In this document: positions 22,501 through 35,520 of the stretch, in pieces | Numbering within the stretch: position 1 is the stretch's first letter | Layout of the letters: every line of letters starts with the position of its first letter | From: Certhia americana | Lineage: Eukaryota > Chordata > Aves > Passeriformes > Certhiidae | Assembly (NCBI GenBank): GCA_018697195.1 | Contig: CM031864.1 | Location: 28,281,962-28,345,961, forward strand | Length of the DNA: 64,000 bases | Reading direction: 5' to 3' | Made by a program: the position numbers and the translations under genes | The notes under the pieces: generated by a model | Told to the model about the DNA's origin: nothing | Seen by the model: only the letters and a program-made list of their open reading frames with translations | The model's database searches: none

Positions 22501-25500
22501 AGCTAACAAGAGAAAAACCTCTGGCTGGAAAGTCTCTTGCTCACCTTGATGAATCAAGATGAATATAGATATAAAATTACAGTTACTTCCTCTGTAGCAC
22601 CCTGCCCCTCCTCTTTTAGTGGGGAAGATGTTAAAAACATCAGGCTTGATTTACCCTGACATACTGACTGACTCATGGCAGCTACAAATCCTCACCACCA
22701 AACCAACCTCCTCTACCTGCCAACAGGCTGCAGATGGCAGGGGGAGAAGGGGGAAAACCCCATCTGCCCTTCTTGCTGTGCACTTCAAGCCAAATAACCT
22801 CTTCTTTCACCCACCACCTAAAAGCAGACAGGCAGCTTTTGTTCGAGTATCTGACGCTGCTGCACGAGTATGTTTTAAACAAGGCCACACAATCTTTCCT
22901 TTGCTTTGTGCCTGTCTGTGCTCATTTTTGTTGATGCAAGAATCTGAGGATGTGCTGGAGCACACATGTTCAGCTCAATCTGACCACTGCCAACTGAATT
23001 ACAGCTCAATTTCACCGATGATTAGCTCCAAAAGGTGAAAGGAGACGGCAGAAGGAAAAGTAAACACCAACCCATTCTTGTGCAAACTTTGAAAGAAACA
23101 GCTAAAGTGTGTCTTGGATAGAAAAGGAAGAGAAAGCTCCAGGCAGAAGGGAAGGAAAAGGGGTGGATAAAAGGAGAGAGTGAAAAATCTAATAGAATTG
23201 GATGCAGTGCAATCTGGGATACAGTTCTGGCACATCTCCAGAGGCCAAAGCTCCTCCTATAAGATGGAGGTTTTCTTTTAAAAATACTAATGGGCTGATT
23301 TGCAGTTGCCTGGCTCTCAAGAAACTACTCCTCAAACATTATTAACGTGTGCTCTGCTGAGAAAGCCTTCTAAATAAGACCCTGCAGCCTGAGTGTGGCA
23401 GCCAATTCAAACGAGTGCCCAAATGAGGAATGAAAAGGATGAGCCTCCCCTTGCCAAGGCACTACTCACCAGCCTCACAGGCTGGGGTTTGCTGTGGCAC
23501 TGTCACAGCTCAAGGCTGGCATAAGATCCACACACCTGTGTCTTACCTCTCAAGGCCACGGCCTCAGCCCCACAGGATTGTGGTGGTGTCTTCCACGCCC
23601 CCCAGGCCAGATGGTCCTGGTGGGAATCATAATGTAGCCCAGCATCATTGCCCTTCCTTTACCACCTGCCCTGTGCTTCCTCATCCAACACACAAGGTCT
23701 CACACAAAGTGGGAGAACACTGGGGACATCCATTTCTGAGGAAGGGAGGTGCGGTCAGTCAAACTACATCCTTCAGCCTCTGAGACCCTGTGTCAAGACC
23801 AAAAAGCCACAGCAGGCATGAAAACATGGCCACAGACTTCCCAAGAGGAAGAGGAGGAAAGCAAATGACTCTCTTCTTTCTGCAAACCCTTTTATCATAT
23901 TCAGCATTCCCTGCGATCTGCCTTCCATGATGTTCTAGTCCTGCTTCAGATCTATTAATTCTTCTCCTTTGGACTCCACAGCAGCAAGAGATGATGGAAT
24001 ATATATGTATTTATGCATGTCAGGAAAATGGTCTTATCTTCATTTTCTTTAAACTTTTTGCTTAATGAGTTCACTGAGTAACACACGTCACAAGATACAG
24101 CAAACCATCCTACTCCTCTCTGGACTGTACTAAGCTTGACCATTCCCCTCTCCCAGCTGCCTCTCTACTCAAACAACACATCTCAATCTGATTAATCCCT
24201 TCTTGTGTGGAGGGATTATCCCCTGTACTTTAAATCACAGACTACCTTTTTGAAGTTTCCTATACCTTTCCCCGAAAGGTAGTCACAATTCCAGAAGTGG
24301 CAGTTTTAGAGAGAGAACTTCCCTCATCCTCCTGGTAATACATCTGATTCCTGGGATTGACTACCACTGAATGTGGGTGAGACATCCAAATTCCACACCA
24401 ATGCTGGCAAAGTGTCCCTTCCCACTATTCCAGATACTGACGGATCAACAAAATTGCTCATACTGTACTTTTCAGGAGGTTGCTGGAAGGGTAATTCGTC
24501 AAATTACTGGAGGGACCAACAAGACACATCCCAGAGCTTGAGGCTACTTGTATTTACTAGCAGAACCGCTACTGAGTTTATATCTTATCTACAAAAACAA
24601 ACCCAGAAGCCTTTCCATCCCAAGAGGGAGAAAACACCATTTGCACAGTACAATACAACACAACGGTTCTCAGTGACATTGGCATGCTGAGCTTTCTTTT
24701 GCAACCTCCTGGTTAAGAAAAGTTCCAAAAAATGTGTGTTGTGTGATAAACAAAAGCAGCACAGCTGGAACTCCTGTGATACAGAATCCTGTTTCTCAGT
24801 AGTTATTTATAAACTCTTCTTTCTAATAGTTGGGAGCTTCATAAACTAGAGCAGATCAATAGACCTGAAAAGGTAGAGGCTGATCAGAGGGAATTAAATT
24901 ACATTGGTGTACACATCTTTAGAAACAGGAAGAGAAGAGCTGATCAAAATGTGTGGGCCAGAAAGGCCTTTTTTCCTTTCCTCCCCACCATCCCCCCACA
25001 GTCAGATAGTTTCTCCATTTCCAAATAAAATTTTCCAAGTGCTGCTCTTACAAAAAAAGTGTATTTCCTTTTCTCACACCCAAGCTGAAGTAATTTCTGA
25101 TTGGAAAATTTCCCATTGGAAAATGCCAGAAAACAAATTCATCATGGATTTAGGAAGGGTGGCAGGGAGAACTCTGACTTGGGTCTTATTTTCCACTAAA
25201 ATCCAGTCACTGCCTTTTTTTAGGCTGTTCAGAAAAAGAACAGCAAAAGCATTCTTTTCCCAGCAGAAGCACTACAACTTTTTGGACAGATGTGGTTATT
25301 CTTCATGTGTGAGAAACTTATGGGCTGCCGGCTGTTGAGACAGCCCAGAGATCACCCCCAGCCATGGGAATGTGAACACAGCACCAAAGTTTCTCTTCTG
25401 AGAGGCCAGAAACCACATCCAACTCTCCAAGCTGCCTCGGAGCCACTTCCTTAGGCTGTGTGCAATCCAAATCAAATCATATCTGACTTCAGGCCAAGTT

Positions 25501-25718
25501 CAGGAAACTCGATTATCCTTCTCCCCTGCGCGATGGGAGATGGCAGGTTGAGGGGAAAGAGGAGGAAGGAGTGAAAAATTAACACAAGCACTTAAGATGT
25601 TATGAAACTGCAATAGGCATCTATAGCCTGGCCCCCGGTCCTTCAGCCCATACATTATTTAACAGAAAAGAAAGTATAAATGAGCCAGAAAAATAGCTAG
25701 AGGGTGGGAGAGGAATGT

Positions 25719-25741
25719 GTACATATATATACATATATTTA
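25719..25741. repeat. Short AT/AC-rich microsatellite
   Basis: The run 'gtacatatatatacatatat' is a short alternating purine-pyrimidine microsatellite immediately before the candidate regulatory block. Confidence 0.75.
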
Positions 25742-26030
25742 TTTAATTCCTTAAACCATGCCCATTAGTTTTGTTTCTTATTTAGGATACTGCATTAATC
25801 ATGCTAATATTTTAGAGCCGGGCTGTACACTTTAGCCATTACTTTAATCAAAGCCATCAGCGGACCCAGGAACACGCTACCAGGTGGGAATAGCTGCTAC
25901 CGCTCGCTGTTAATTACTTTGCATTTTACAGCAATCAGCAGCAGGGGCTGAGATCATAATGAATTCATGACTTATGGGTCCATAAAATCATTACCGTAGG
26001 AAAATATGTTTTATCAGGCATTTGTCGGGC
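25740..26030. promoter_or_regulatory. Candidate developmental enhancer or conserved noncoding element
   Basis: This is the densest cluster of developmental-type motifs I noticed. A TTAATCAAAG site with the TCF/LEF core ATCAAAG lies at 25847-25853. An E-box CAGGTG is at 25881-25886. TAATTA (homeodomain) at 25911-25916 is directly followed by TTTGCAT at 25918-25924 (POU/octamer-like half site). CATAAAA at 25981-25987 resembles a posterior HOX/CDX site, and further ATTA cores surround them. Several CpGs are retained between 25870 and 25905, unusual in bulk noncoding DNA. The block is free of repeats. This is motif-based inference; an alignment across birds and mammals would decide it. Confidence 0.4.
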
Positions 26031-26403
26031 TGGTGCTCAGAGAGAGATTTCTTGAAGGAAATGACACCCATGAAATTAAACCGATCCTTGCAGTCAGCAG
26101 AAATGCTAATGTGGGCACAAACAGAGCCGAGGCTTGTGCGGAGTGCTAGGAGGGGAAGAGGAAGAAGGATTTTGTCAGCTAGGAAGGAGGGGAGGCACTG
26201 GGGGAAGCTTGCTCACCCCAGGATAGGCTGGACAGAGGGAGAACAGGGCACTGGAAAGAAAGGGAAGAACCAAGAGGAGGATGCAGGACTGCTAAGGGGT
26301 CTCAGCATCAGCACTGACACAGTCTGAGCCTGCGGGAGCAATGCTCCATGGGGCATCTCAGTACAGGGACACAGAGGGAAAACTTGCTCACATCTATCTA
26401 ACA

Positions 26404-26530
26404 GGAGAATCATAAAATCATAGCCACGAGGACCATCCTGTCCAGCTCCTGACCCTGCAGAGAATCCCAACATGAGCCTGAGAGTGCTGTCCTAACATTT
26501 CTTTAACCTGGGCAGAGAGGGATCTTGCCA
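26404..26530 (-). mobile_element. CR1 LINE fragment, 3' tail
   Basis: This is the reverse complement of a CR1 tail: 'gagaatcataaaatcatagc', then 'ctgtccagctcctgaccctg', 'cagagaatcccaacatgagc', 'ctgagagtgctgtccta'. It belongs to the CR1 type whose minus-strand tail reads 'ctcctggccctgcacaggac'. About 125 bp are recognisable. Confidence 0.87.
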
Positions 26531-29500
26531 GATGAAGACACACCGATGAAATGATGTGCAGCAGCTTCGCCAGCCCAGGCTACATTTCCTCTCCAAGAGC
26601 AGAAGGGAATACAACCTATTCATGACTAATCACAAAACCTCTTCGCCTAAATAATGATGCCGAGGGCTTTGCACACAGGGAATAGCAGCTTGGCCTGAAC
26701 TCCATACCCCCAAAAAGGGTTATTCAAAGGCCAGAGTTTTAATTCAATCCCCTAAAAGCCCAGGCAGGTTACATGGGATGTGATCAGTGCAAGACTTGCT
26801 CCACATGGAGCCCAGCAATGCCATTGCAATAACATTGAGGGTGGCAGCAAAAAATCAAGCAGTGCCAAATTGACATAAGGAAGCAATAAAGAAGCCTTAG
26901 GATTTGAAAAGCATGAAAGGTGCCTAAATGAGCTTGCTGAATATTTTCTAAGTATTTTCTGCACTTGCATAAAATCCCATGGCACTTGCAGTCATTAGCC
27001 CTGCCAGTTCCTAAAAAACAAACAATAAGTTCACTTCTGATTTTTTTCTTTTTTTGCAATCTAAGATCAACTGAGTTTTCTTTGGCAAGAAGCCACTTTA
27101 GAACTCTTGTGTTTCTTCTCTGTGAAAGTGAAAAAGTGAAATGCCTACTAAAAAAAACCCCAAAGTGTTAAATTGACTAAGGCCTTGTTTTTTGCTGTTT
27201 ATTTCAGTCTGAAAATACTATGGAAGCTCAGTCATAGCTGGTTTGTTTGGTTTATTCGCCTCTTCCAATTACACTGTGCAAACAGGGAACATTATTTAGT
27301 GTTATTTAAGCATGAAATTATAACAGATCATTTTAAATATCAAGGCCCTAAAAATAAATCTTTCTATCAAGGCACAGCAGGTCTAGATCTACTAGCTTGT
27401 TAATGTCCACCAGGGTGGGCAGAAGCTGGGAAAACCTTGGTGGAAAGCTCTGTGTGTAAGAGATTTGTTCATTTCCTTTCTGGGATCATGAAAGCCTGAG
27501 CAGCTTGGCTCCAGGACTGCACTGCCAGGGCTGGTATCTGAAGGAACACAGAAGCAGAACCAGCAGTGTGGACAGAGCAAAACTGGCACCTGCCAGGACA
27601 TCCTTCATAGTGCCCAGGGCTCTCCCACTCCCACAGAACCCAGAGCAGCAACACCAGCAACACCACTAAGCTCCATAGTAGATCCCTCTGTGTCTCATCT
27701 CCATGAGATGTGGTCTGTAAGAAGGGTTTCATTATTCCTTCAGCCCAGGTGGTTTTCCTACAAGAAAAGCCTGCCTGCAGTGCCCCACATAGCTCTGGGC
27801 AGTACCTGAATGGGCCACCACACCCCTATGACTAAATCAGGATTCTTTGCCAGAACTCATCACAGTTCCCTGTCCAGACACTGCACCTGGATTTCTTTCC
27901 TTTGAAATCTAGGGAGACATGGGAAAATACGAGAGTGCACAGAACAGTCAGCCCATGTTGGCCAAAAAGAGAACACCTGGATCTATACCATGGGAGATGC
28001 TCTCAGGTCTAATTGAAGTTCACCAAAGATTTCCACACTACTGTCCAATAAGCCAATACAACACAGAAATAACATCCCCAGAGCTACATTAGTGTGACAC
28101 CAACTTTCATCCAGATTCCAGCTACCTTTGGATACACCAAAATGTCCTTGGTGTCTTACCTGGGGCCTCTGAGCAAGCCTAAGGGCTCGGGTTGCAGAAA
28201 AGCTTCTGCTGAAACCTCCTGTGCAGCCCCATCAGCTGAGGAAGACAAACACAACCCCACCCCCCAGCCCCAGAGGGTGATCCACCCACCTTCCAGACCA
28301 GTTCTGGAGGCGAGGTGATGTTCCAATATCAACTCCTTGTGTAGAACAAGCTGTGGGTAAGAGCAGGTTGTGGCAGAGTTCTGCTGTCCTCCAGACATGC
28401 TGCTTTTCTTTGCAAGGTGTATTTAGCATAAGAAATCCCAATCATTCTAATACCGAGGAGTAAATTGCTCCATGTACAGCCCAGACAGCTGCTCACTGCT
28501 TGGCACTGCCAGCCTGTCTTCAGCCCTAGCTGAAAGAGCAAGGAGGAACCAAGACCTGCAGCCAGGTGCTCCATCAACCCCTCAGGAGCTCCTAACCAAC
28601 CAGGGTAAGCAAGCCACAGCCTCTCTGTGTGATAACTGGCTTTGGTTTGCATCTCTTGTCAGTCCCTTTCCTACCTCTCCAAGGAGCAGGAATGATCCAA
28701 ATTGCTTTTCAACATCTCTGTGTCAACATTCTCCAAGATTCAGAAGTGCAACAAAACACAGTGAGCCATAAGGAAAACACAGAAAATACCACACTCTAGC
28801 CAAGCCTACTCTTACCTGCCCTCCTGGAATTTGGTCAAATTATCTTAGATAGATCCTCCTGTGTGGTCCAGGGGTGGACCATCACCGTTTTGCTTCCCAG
28901 TAGTGGGCTCCAGGTTGACTGCTCCTGTTGAAGCTGTATGTAACTTCATCTGACAGGTACTGCAGCCTAGAAATTTCCCCTTTAAGGTCCTATCCAGCTA
29001 TAAATATCCTTTCTTTCTTCAGGGAAAGAGTGTCTGACCCAAAGTGTATAAAGCTTCCTGACAGGCTGGGAAAAGAGAAGAGGTTTAAATGTCAGCTAAA
29101 ACAATCTTCATTTTCTTTTCTAAATTTGCAAAGCACCTTGAGTCACTGGAGTGAGGAATTTGCCTGTTTGAAGTTCAGTCTGAAAATCCTTTCGCAAAAT
29201 ATTTGCTGAAACACAATAATGTTGGAATTGGGGGGGGGGTTAAAAAAGCTCCCGTCCTTGTCCCATCCTCCTGAAGCCCCTCTTTAAGAGGGTTTCTGTA
29301 AAATCAGACTTAGGTCCCCATGTCTTGAAGGCACGATACAAAGGAGAGAGGGAGGGAAATAAAAACGTAAGGTTCCTAACATCAGTATTATTGGAATGCA
29401 TCATTTGACATTTTGACTGTCTCAATTAGCTAACAAGGAACGCTCCACTTAATCCACCCTCAGATACTGAAAAAAACCCAAGTCTTTCCCTTCCCCCATC

Positions 29501-30475
29501 CCTGATCTGGCCTGGCAGCTACTTCCCAGCCTCCAGAGAAATCCCAGCCTGGGTAATGGCCCCTGCCCTGGGGCAGCCAGCAAGGCAGAGCATACCCAGC
29601 CCAATACTGGCTGATGTTAGGGAGCATCCTTCCCTCAAACCCAGGGCACAGCATTAGAACATCCAAGGAGGAAGGAAAAGGGCACCCCAAAAAAACAGTC
29701 AGCGCCTTTCTTTACCATTTTGGGGAACACAAGAGCAATGTGGTACTGCCAGACCAACAGAGAGGCCTCTCCCCCTCGTTAGGATTAACCAACAGGGAGC
29801 CCTGGGTGGTTTGAACTGCACTGAGGTGAAAAATTACCCTCAATGATTCAGTACCCACAAGAGAGAATGAAACACTGTGAAAACATTTCCCACCTCCTGC
29901 ACACGGTTCTGGGCTAATTCGATTGGGTTCATTTTATTTCTCCAGGATTTATCCACCCCTGTGATTTTATGCCAAGGAGACTGAAGTGCCAGGAGCTCTC
30001 CTGTCAGGACATGTTAATGGCTAGAGCCTTCCTCCACAGAACATTTTACGACCTTTAAACACACATACTCCCCACCCCACAGGTGGGCGGGCTCCTGCCT
30101 GGGAGGGGACTCATGGCCATTACAGGGGAGGTGCTCCACACTCCATAAAGTCAGGGCAGTCGTCTTTGGCTGGGGGAGCTCTTGTGAAGATTGTTTATTC
30201 CACCAGGACACTTTCTTTGCTTTGGGCAGAAAAATAATTCTTCCATCGCTGGACTTCCACAGACAATTCTGCAGGCACTACCAAGAGAATTTTTTCTCAC
30301 ATTTGGAGGTGGAGGAGTGGGCAAGGCACACAAAGCCACAGAAATATTTGATGTCCACAGGACACCACCTCATCCAAAACACTGGGGTCCAGGAGGCAGT
30401 AGACCCTTACAGTGCCTTACAGGCAATGCTGTCCACCTTTCTTCATATTTGAAGGGATCAAAAGACTGAAAAAAA
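26531..30475. other. Gene-free region
   Basis: No gene or interspersed repeat is recognised. A run of ten G lies at 29230-29239. The part around 27200-27360 is AT-rich and motif-rich ('attacactgtgcaaacaggg', 'cattatttagtgttatttaa') and could be conserved, but the evidence is weak. Confidence 0.45.
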
Positions 30476-30540
30476 GCCGCAGTGCTGGCTTAATGGTTGG
30501 ACTTGATGATGTTGGAAATCTCTTCTGTCCTTAATTAAGT
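30476..30540 (+). mobile_element. CR1 LINE fragment, 3' tail
   Basis: The block 'gcagtgctggcttaatggtt' then 'ggacttgatgatgttggaaa' matches the last part of the CR1 subfamily also seen at 5758 and 33798. The final 'tccaacctaaa' block is altered to 'tgtccttaatt', so the tail is decayed. Confidence 0.85.
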
Positions 30541-31805
30541 GGATTTAGGTGTGGAGAGCTACCTGTGACACCACCTGGTCTAACTACAAGGACTTCCAGG
30601 TCCAAACTGGAACACCTGGAATCTGGCAGGGAGGAATAGGAGCTGCCTGACAGTCTACAGAGCAAGGTAGAGGCAATGCATCAAAAGTCAGCAAAGCCCT
30701 TTTCTTTTGTGCAAGACCCAGGTTTCTCTGTTACTTCCCATAAGGAATTCCCATAAGGAATGTCTGGCACAAGTGATGGGACAAATCCTGCCCATTATGC
30801 CAACCATGACTTCAACCTGTTTGTTCTGTCCCAACAAATGGCAATACTCTCTATGGGAGAAGAGCAAAATCAGGGCATATTTGGAATAGCCGGTTCCACT
30901 GCTACTTTAATAAATCCTACACCTGTGGCAAGCTTATGCTAACAAAAGATGCAATTTTCTCTACCCATGAAAATAAACATCAAAACAATACAAGTGTTTC
31001 CAGGATCACCTCAGTAGGACTTGTCTTCCTTCTGCACAGAAACCAGCTAGCTTTGAGAATTGTGTCAGATGCCGCCAGCTCCTCAACACCAAGTTATCTT
31101 CCATCATGTGCCTCTCCTCAGCTGTTCAGGAAAACATATGCGTGTCAGGCAGCACTTAACTGAGTGAGAGGCTGTGTGCCAGGGGAACAAAGAGCTTATC
31201 CAGGTGCATGAAGGCTTTATGGGAAACTGACCCTAATCCTCTCTTCTAAAATACTTTGGCTATCTTTGAGCTCCTAGTCCCAACAAAAGGTACATACACC
31301 ATCATGGATAACAACTATAAGAAACCCCACATCCCTACACCCAGCCTCTGAGCAGTGCTGGGGTTATGTCAAATAATCACTCCTGCTCAGCTTCATTTTA
31401 AACCAGTCCCAGTGCTTCCCTGCTCCATGACTGCTGGAAGGGATCACTGTCTTTCTGCTTGTTACCAGTCTCCCGAGCTCATGGACAGCCCATAATTAGC
31501 TGTCTTTGTGTCAACATCTACTAACTCTAAACAATTTTTCTTCCAGCGTCACCTCTTAGTCTTGATTTTGTGAAGCCAAACTCAGGGTGTGATAGGATTG
31601 AGTGATTCAGAATTTCTCTGCAGGCTCCTTTATACCTGCTCCCCATTTGACATCATTGGTCTTCTGAAGGATTGGCTACAGTACTCCTATTATTCTTGAT
31701 GTGATCTCACCAGTCTAGCTGGGAGCAGGGTAATATCAGCAACATCTCACTGGGGCATCCAACAATCCCTGTTACTCCGGCCTTGGCTGTGTCTTGTCAT
31801 CCTAG
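30541..31805. other. Gene-free spacer
   Basis: An exact 13-bp tandem duplication at 30735-30760 is the only distinct feature noticed. Confidence 0.5.
30735..30760. repeat. Exact 13-bp tandem duplication
   Basis: The unit 'ttcccataaggaa' occurs twice in direct succession without a mismatch, suggesting a recent slippage event. Confidence 0.9.
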
Positions 31806-32150
31806 TGAATCATAGAATAATCTGAGTTAGAAGGGACCCACAAGGATCAAGTTCAGTTCCTGGTCCTGCACAGGACAGCCCCAACAATCCCACCATGGCT
31901 GTCAGACTTCAGGGACCAATGTCCCAATGGCCCTTGAATTCTGGCAGCCATGGGGCTGTGACCACTTCCCTGGGAAGCCTGTTCCAGTGCCCAACCACCC
32001 TCTCGGTGAGGAACATTTTCCTAATATCCAACCTAAACCTCCCCTGACACAGATTTATGCCATTCCCTCAGGTCCTGTCACTGTCTCAGGTCCTATAACT
32101 GCTTTGCTCCTCTGCTTTCCCACCACAGAGAGCTGAAAATGTTCTTAATT
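31806..32150 (-). mobile_element. CR1 LINE fragment, about 345 bp with 3' end
   Basis: Clear minus-strand CR1 blocks in order are 'gaatcatagaataatctgag', 'ggtcctgcacaggacagccc', 'caacaatcccaccatggctg', 'ccctgggaagcctgttccag', 'tgcccaaccaccctctcggt', 'aacattttcctaatatccaa' and 'cctaaacctcccctgacaca'. A longer, well-preserved but 5'-truncated copy of a different subfamily from those at 5758 and 33798. Confidence 0.94.
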
Positions 32151-33797
32151 CCTGGGGAAGGCAACTGAAGTCTCACCAACTCAGCTCAATTGCACAGGAG
32201 CTCCCTTACCTGTTGCTGTATGACATGAAATGAATACATGCTTTCTCTGCCAATTCAGGATCAGAAAAGGGCAGTATATTTGTGACCTTGCTATATATAT
32301 ATAGTTCCAACAGTGACCAGGGATTGGAGAGTGAAGTTGCCTCCTCTGCAACCACACTGGTCAATCTAAGAGTTCATCGATTTTCTCCTCCTTTAGAAAA
32401 GAATGTAAAACAATCACTGTTTACATGAAAGGACATGAGAAACTCCATCACAAGAATTCAAAACATCAGAAGGCATAAAAAAACTTTCAAAGATCAGGGC
32501 AACACTTACCCATGAATAGAGCCTTACCTTCATGGGAAAAAAGCATCACTGGGCCTGTAGAAGGGACCTGACAACAACTTCTCCATCACAACCTCCCAAA
32601 GAATCCATAGGCACCAAATACCTGCAGCATCCCAAGCAGAGGTGACTCCATTAATCACAGCCCTATGCAGTTAAAGCTTTTTAATTCAGAGGTGAGAGAA
32701 GCTGCTCAGCTGTTTATGTCCAAGGGTTAAACTTGTCCTAGCTGCACACTAAACACATTTTTTACAATCTGGCAGTGATCCTTGCCTATTAAGCATCTCT
32801 GGCTTCAGAGAAGAGGTATTGATTTATCTCACTTTTATGGCTGGAGGTATTTATTCCTATTTGCTTTCTCGCTTCTTCACCCCAGCTTGGATGGGGGAAC
32901 GAGGAGGAGAAAAATAAACATTACAAAGCTGGTGGAGCCAAGAGGTGATGACTCAAAGTTTTCTGATGGAGGACATGAAGGCTGGGACAAGGGAGGTGGG
33001 GACCAACTCTGGGGCTACACTAAGCTTTGTCACAGCTTTTATTTTTATAATGAAAAGAGGAAAACATGTGGTTGGAAGAAAAGGAAATCACATCAAACTT
33101 CAGAGGGAAGGTTCCTATCCAAGTTGTGTCCTCATAGGGTCCTTTGTGAGTTAGAGATTGATTGATTTGTACCAGCTAAGGACCTCAGCAAATCTCTCCT
33201 GTGGGAAGAATCTCAACACTTTCCCATATCTTAAAACCAATCTAGAAAGGAAGATAAAACCATAAAGCTCCAAGAGAGAACATGGACTAACATCCCTGAT
33301 TTTAGCCCGTTCCCTACACTGCCACAGACAACCATGTCCAGGCAAGGCTTCCAGGCAGGGCCTCCTCTCCAGTGTCTAACACTCTGTTTCCCTCTCTTCC
33401 TAGTACAATTGATGCTGGGATGTGGCTGGCTTTGCTACAGAGGGCCAGTACAAACACAGATTGGCATTTGCACCCTTCCAGATGTTTCCTTGCACACACG
33501 GAAGTGCCATGAGATGCCTGGGGATGTGATGAAAGCAACAGGACAGTTCAGACCCTCCAATACAGCAGATGCTCTGGCTCAAGACAAATCCCATCTCACA
33601 TGCCCAGCTTGTTCTGACTCCTGGTTGGGAGTTTGCTGCTCAGAAATGCCAAAAAGTCACTCATTATAAAAAACCCAATCACATCCGTTTTCAGCAGCAT
33701 CCAATGTCAATGTATGAGCCTTAAGCTCTGCAACAAAACTTTCTTACAGCAGAGACCAGACATAAAGAATCCTACTCTCCTGTGGCTGTCTGGACTA
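32151..33797. other. Gene-free spacer
   Basis: A short (TA)n run lies at about 32292-32303. The 127-codon plus-strand open frame at 32782-33165 has no recognisable domain and overlaps another frame, so I do not call it a gene. Confidence 0.45.
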
Positions 33798-33900
33798 TTT
33801 TGGGGAGATGGCTTAGAGGTGAATACAGCAGTGCTGGGTTAATAGTTGGACTCAATGATCTTAGAAGTCTTTTCCAACCTTAACAATTCAATGATTTTGG
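33798..33900 (+). mobile_element. CR1 LINE fragment, 3' tail
   Basis: The blocks 'ttttggggagatggcttaga', 'cagtgctgggttaatagttg', 'gactcaatgatcttagaagt' and 'cttttccaaccttaacaatt' match the CR1 tail closely. About 100 bp remain. Confidence 0.93.
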
Positions 33901-34165
33901 TTGCAGGCATGTTTGAGAAGATGATACTTTTTACTCCCATATGCAGGTAATGCAGATTCAACACAAGCTTATGGTCTGTAGACACCATCTTAGGATTTCT
34001 GGAAGCACAGTTCACGTCTCTGTTTCTGAAAACCCATAGCATATGTTCTGGGGACAGAAAGTGAGCAAAGGCCTGACTAAAACAGGGAATAATATTGGGG
34101 GAAGAAGGGGAGGTAAGAGCCAGGGGCAGTGAGGAAGAGGGCAGGAAGACCTGGACAGGAGAGAT

Positions 34166-34182
34166 GCAGCAGGTCCTGCTGC
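34166..34182. repeat. Perfect 8-bp inverted repeat with 1-nt centre
   Basis: GCAGCAGG, a central T, then CCTGCTGC. A further 'agcagg' follows directly, so this may be part of a small GCA-rich slippage product. Confidence 0.6.
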
Positions 34183-34322
34183 AGCAGGAAGAGCTGAAAG
34201 GCATTTGAGGGAAGTGAGAGGTGCACTTCGGAAGTTCTGGAGTAAGAGGGGTTGGGGGTTTGGAACTCCATACAGAGGAGCAGCCGCCCTGGAGCACAGA
34301 GCACTCCACGTTTGGGCCTGGC

Positions 34323-34338
34323 AAAAAAAAAAAAAAAA
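34323..34338. repeat. Poly-A tract (16 bases)
   Basis: An uninterrupted run of 16 A on the plus strand. No target-site duplication or retroposed body was recognised next to it. Confidence 0.9.
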
Positions 34339-35044
34339 GACTAAAAACTAGAGTAAAAGATTTATGGACACAGTACAGAAAGAGCCACTGAAAGGCCCTT
34401 CTTTGTACCTCACTTAACCTGCAAAACCCAGGGTATCCCATCACTCCCAAAGGCTGCAAATCTCTCCTGGAAGCTTTGTGTATCCTCTGACAATTTAGCC
34501 TAGCCCTGAGAAAGCAGAATTTGAGCACCCATCCTATCTGTCATCCCTCCTGCTACAAAAAGAAGCCCGCATTTCCATTCGTCAAACACAATATGCAGAT
34601 AGAGAAGGAATGAAAGGAAGAGGTGGGCTGGTGGCAGATAGCACAGAGCCGCCACTGAACGAAGCCGGTTCACGCTTCATTAACATCCTCTCTCACCAAG
34701 CTGAGAGCACAGCCTTGCAGTCTGGCTACACACAGACAGGCAGGGAAGGAGCACATTTTCCATTTGGAGCCCATCTCCCTCCTTCCCAAACCCAGCTAAC
34801 CTCTGTGGAAACTTCCTTGGGCTCAAAGGTGCACACTTTTGCTCCAGCGTCTCCCGCATGAGCTAAATATACCTTCAAGGCAAACGTCAGGAGCGAGCCC
34901 AGTTTGAAACTTACTGTGTTGTCAAGATGACAAGTGCTCTGCCAGGCTGTTAGTCTTTGCTGCCCTTCCTGTGTCTGTTCCCCCTCCCTTTCTCCTCATT
35001 AGAAGTTCCCTTGATAAACCAAGGCTGGGTTTTGGGGTTTTTTT

Positions 35045-35060
35045 AAACATTTAAATGTTT
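35045..35060. repeat. 16-bp perfect palindrome
   Basis: AAACATTTAAATGTTT is self-complementary and is followed by a T run. It is probably low-complexity in origin. Confidence 0.6.
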
Positions 35061-35520
35061 TTTTTTTACTTCAAAACATCAACAGCTGCAGGACTGAAAG
35101 AAGAAGAATGATGTTTTTACACCAATACAGAGATTCAGCCTGCTACAACACGGCAGGATAGGTTCGTGGACAGGGAAGAACCCCAATGTATTGTACTCGT
35201 GGCCACAAGCAGGAGCCCAGCCTGGAAGTCTCAGTTCCCCACAGGCTGCTGCTGGCTCACCCCAGCCAGGTAGCCCTGACGAAGGACTTAGGAGCAAGTC
35301 AGCGCATCCTGCAGCCTCATTTACCTCAGCTTTCTCCATTCTCATGTCCAGTATGATCTCCAAAGCCCTTGGTTTCTGTCCTCCACAAAATACAATTCAG
35401 AACCCCAACTTACGTTATTGTGAGGCTGGCATCAAAGATAGACCCAAGCTGTGGATGACATTCATAAGCATAATAGCACAAAGCAAAAAGTCCTGAGGAA
35501 GGACCCCACAAGCCAGGCAT

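Larger units (their letters stand above)
20030..26403. other. Gene-free region containing a strong regulatory-like block
   Basis: No coding exon, RNA gene or interspersed repeat is recognised over about 6.4 kb. A poly-A tract lies at about 20961-20974 and an ATAC/AT run at about 25719-25740. The motif-rich block at 25740-26030 is described separately. Purine-rich DNA occupies about 26140-26320. Confidence 0.5.
33901..35520. other. Gene-free region, partly purine-rich
   Basis: The plus strand is purine-rich at about 34081-34260, and a 16-base A run lies at 34323-34338. A 229-codon minus-strand frame (33839-34528) crosses the A run and the CR1 tail and is rejected as a gene. A 16-bp palindrome AAACATTTAAATGTTT lies at 35045-35060. 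Confidence 0.5.

Noticed and set aside
33839..34528. 229-codon open frame on the minus strand
   Set aside because: It runs into a CR1 tail at one end and through a poly-A tract that encodes a run of phenylalanines. There is no domain or protein-like pattern, and it overlaps another frame. A chance frame in purine-biased sequence is more likely.
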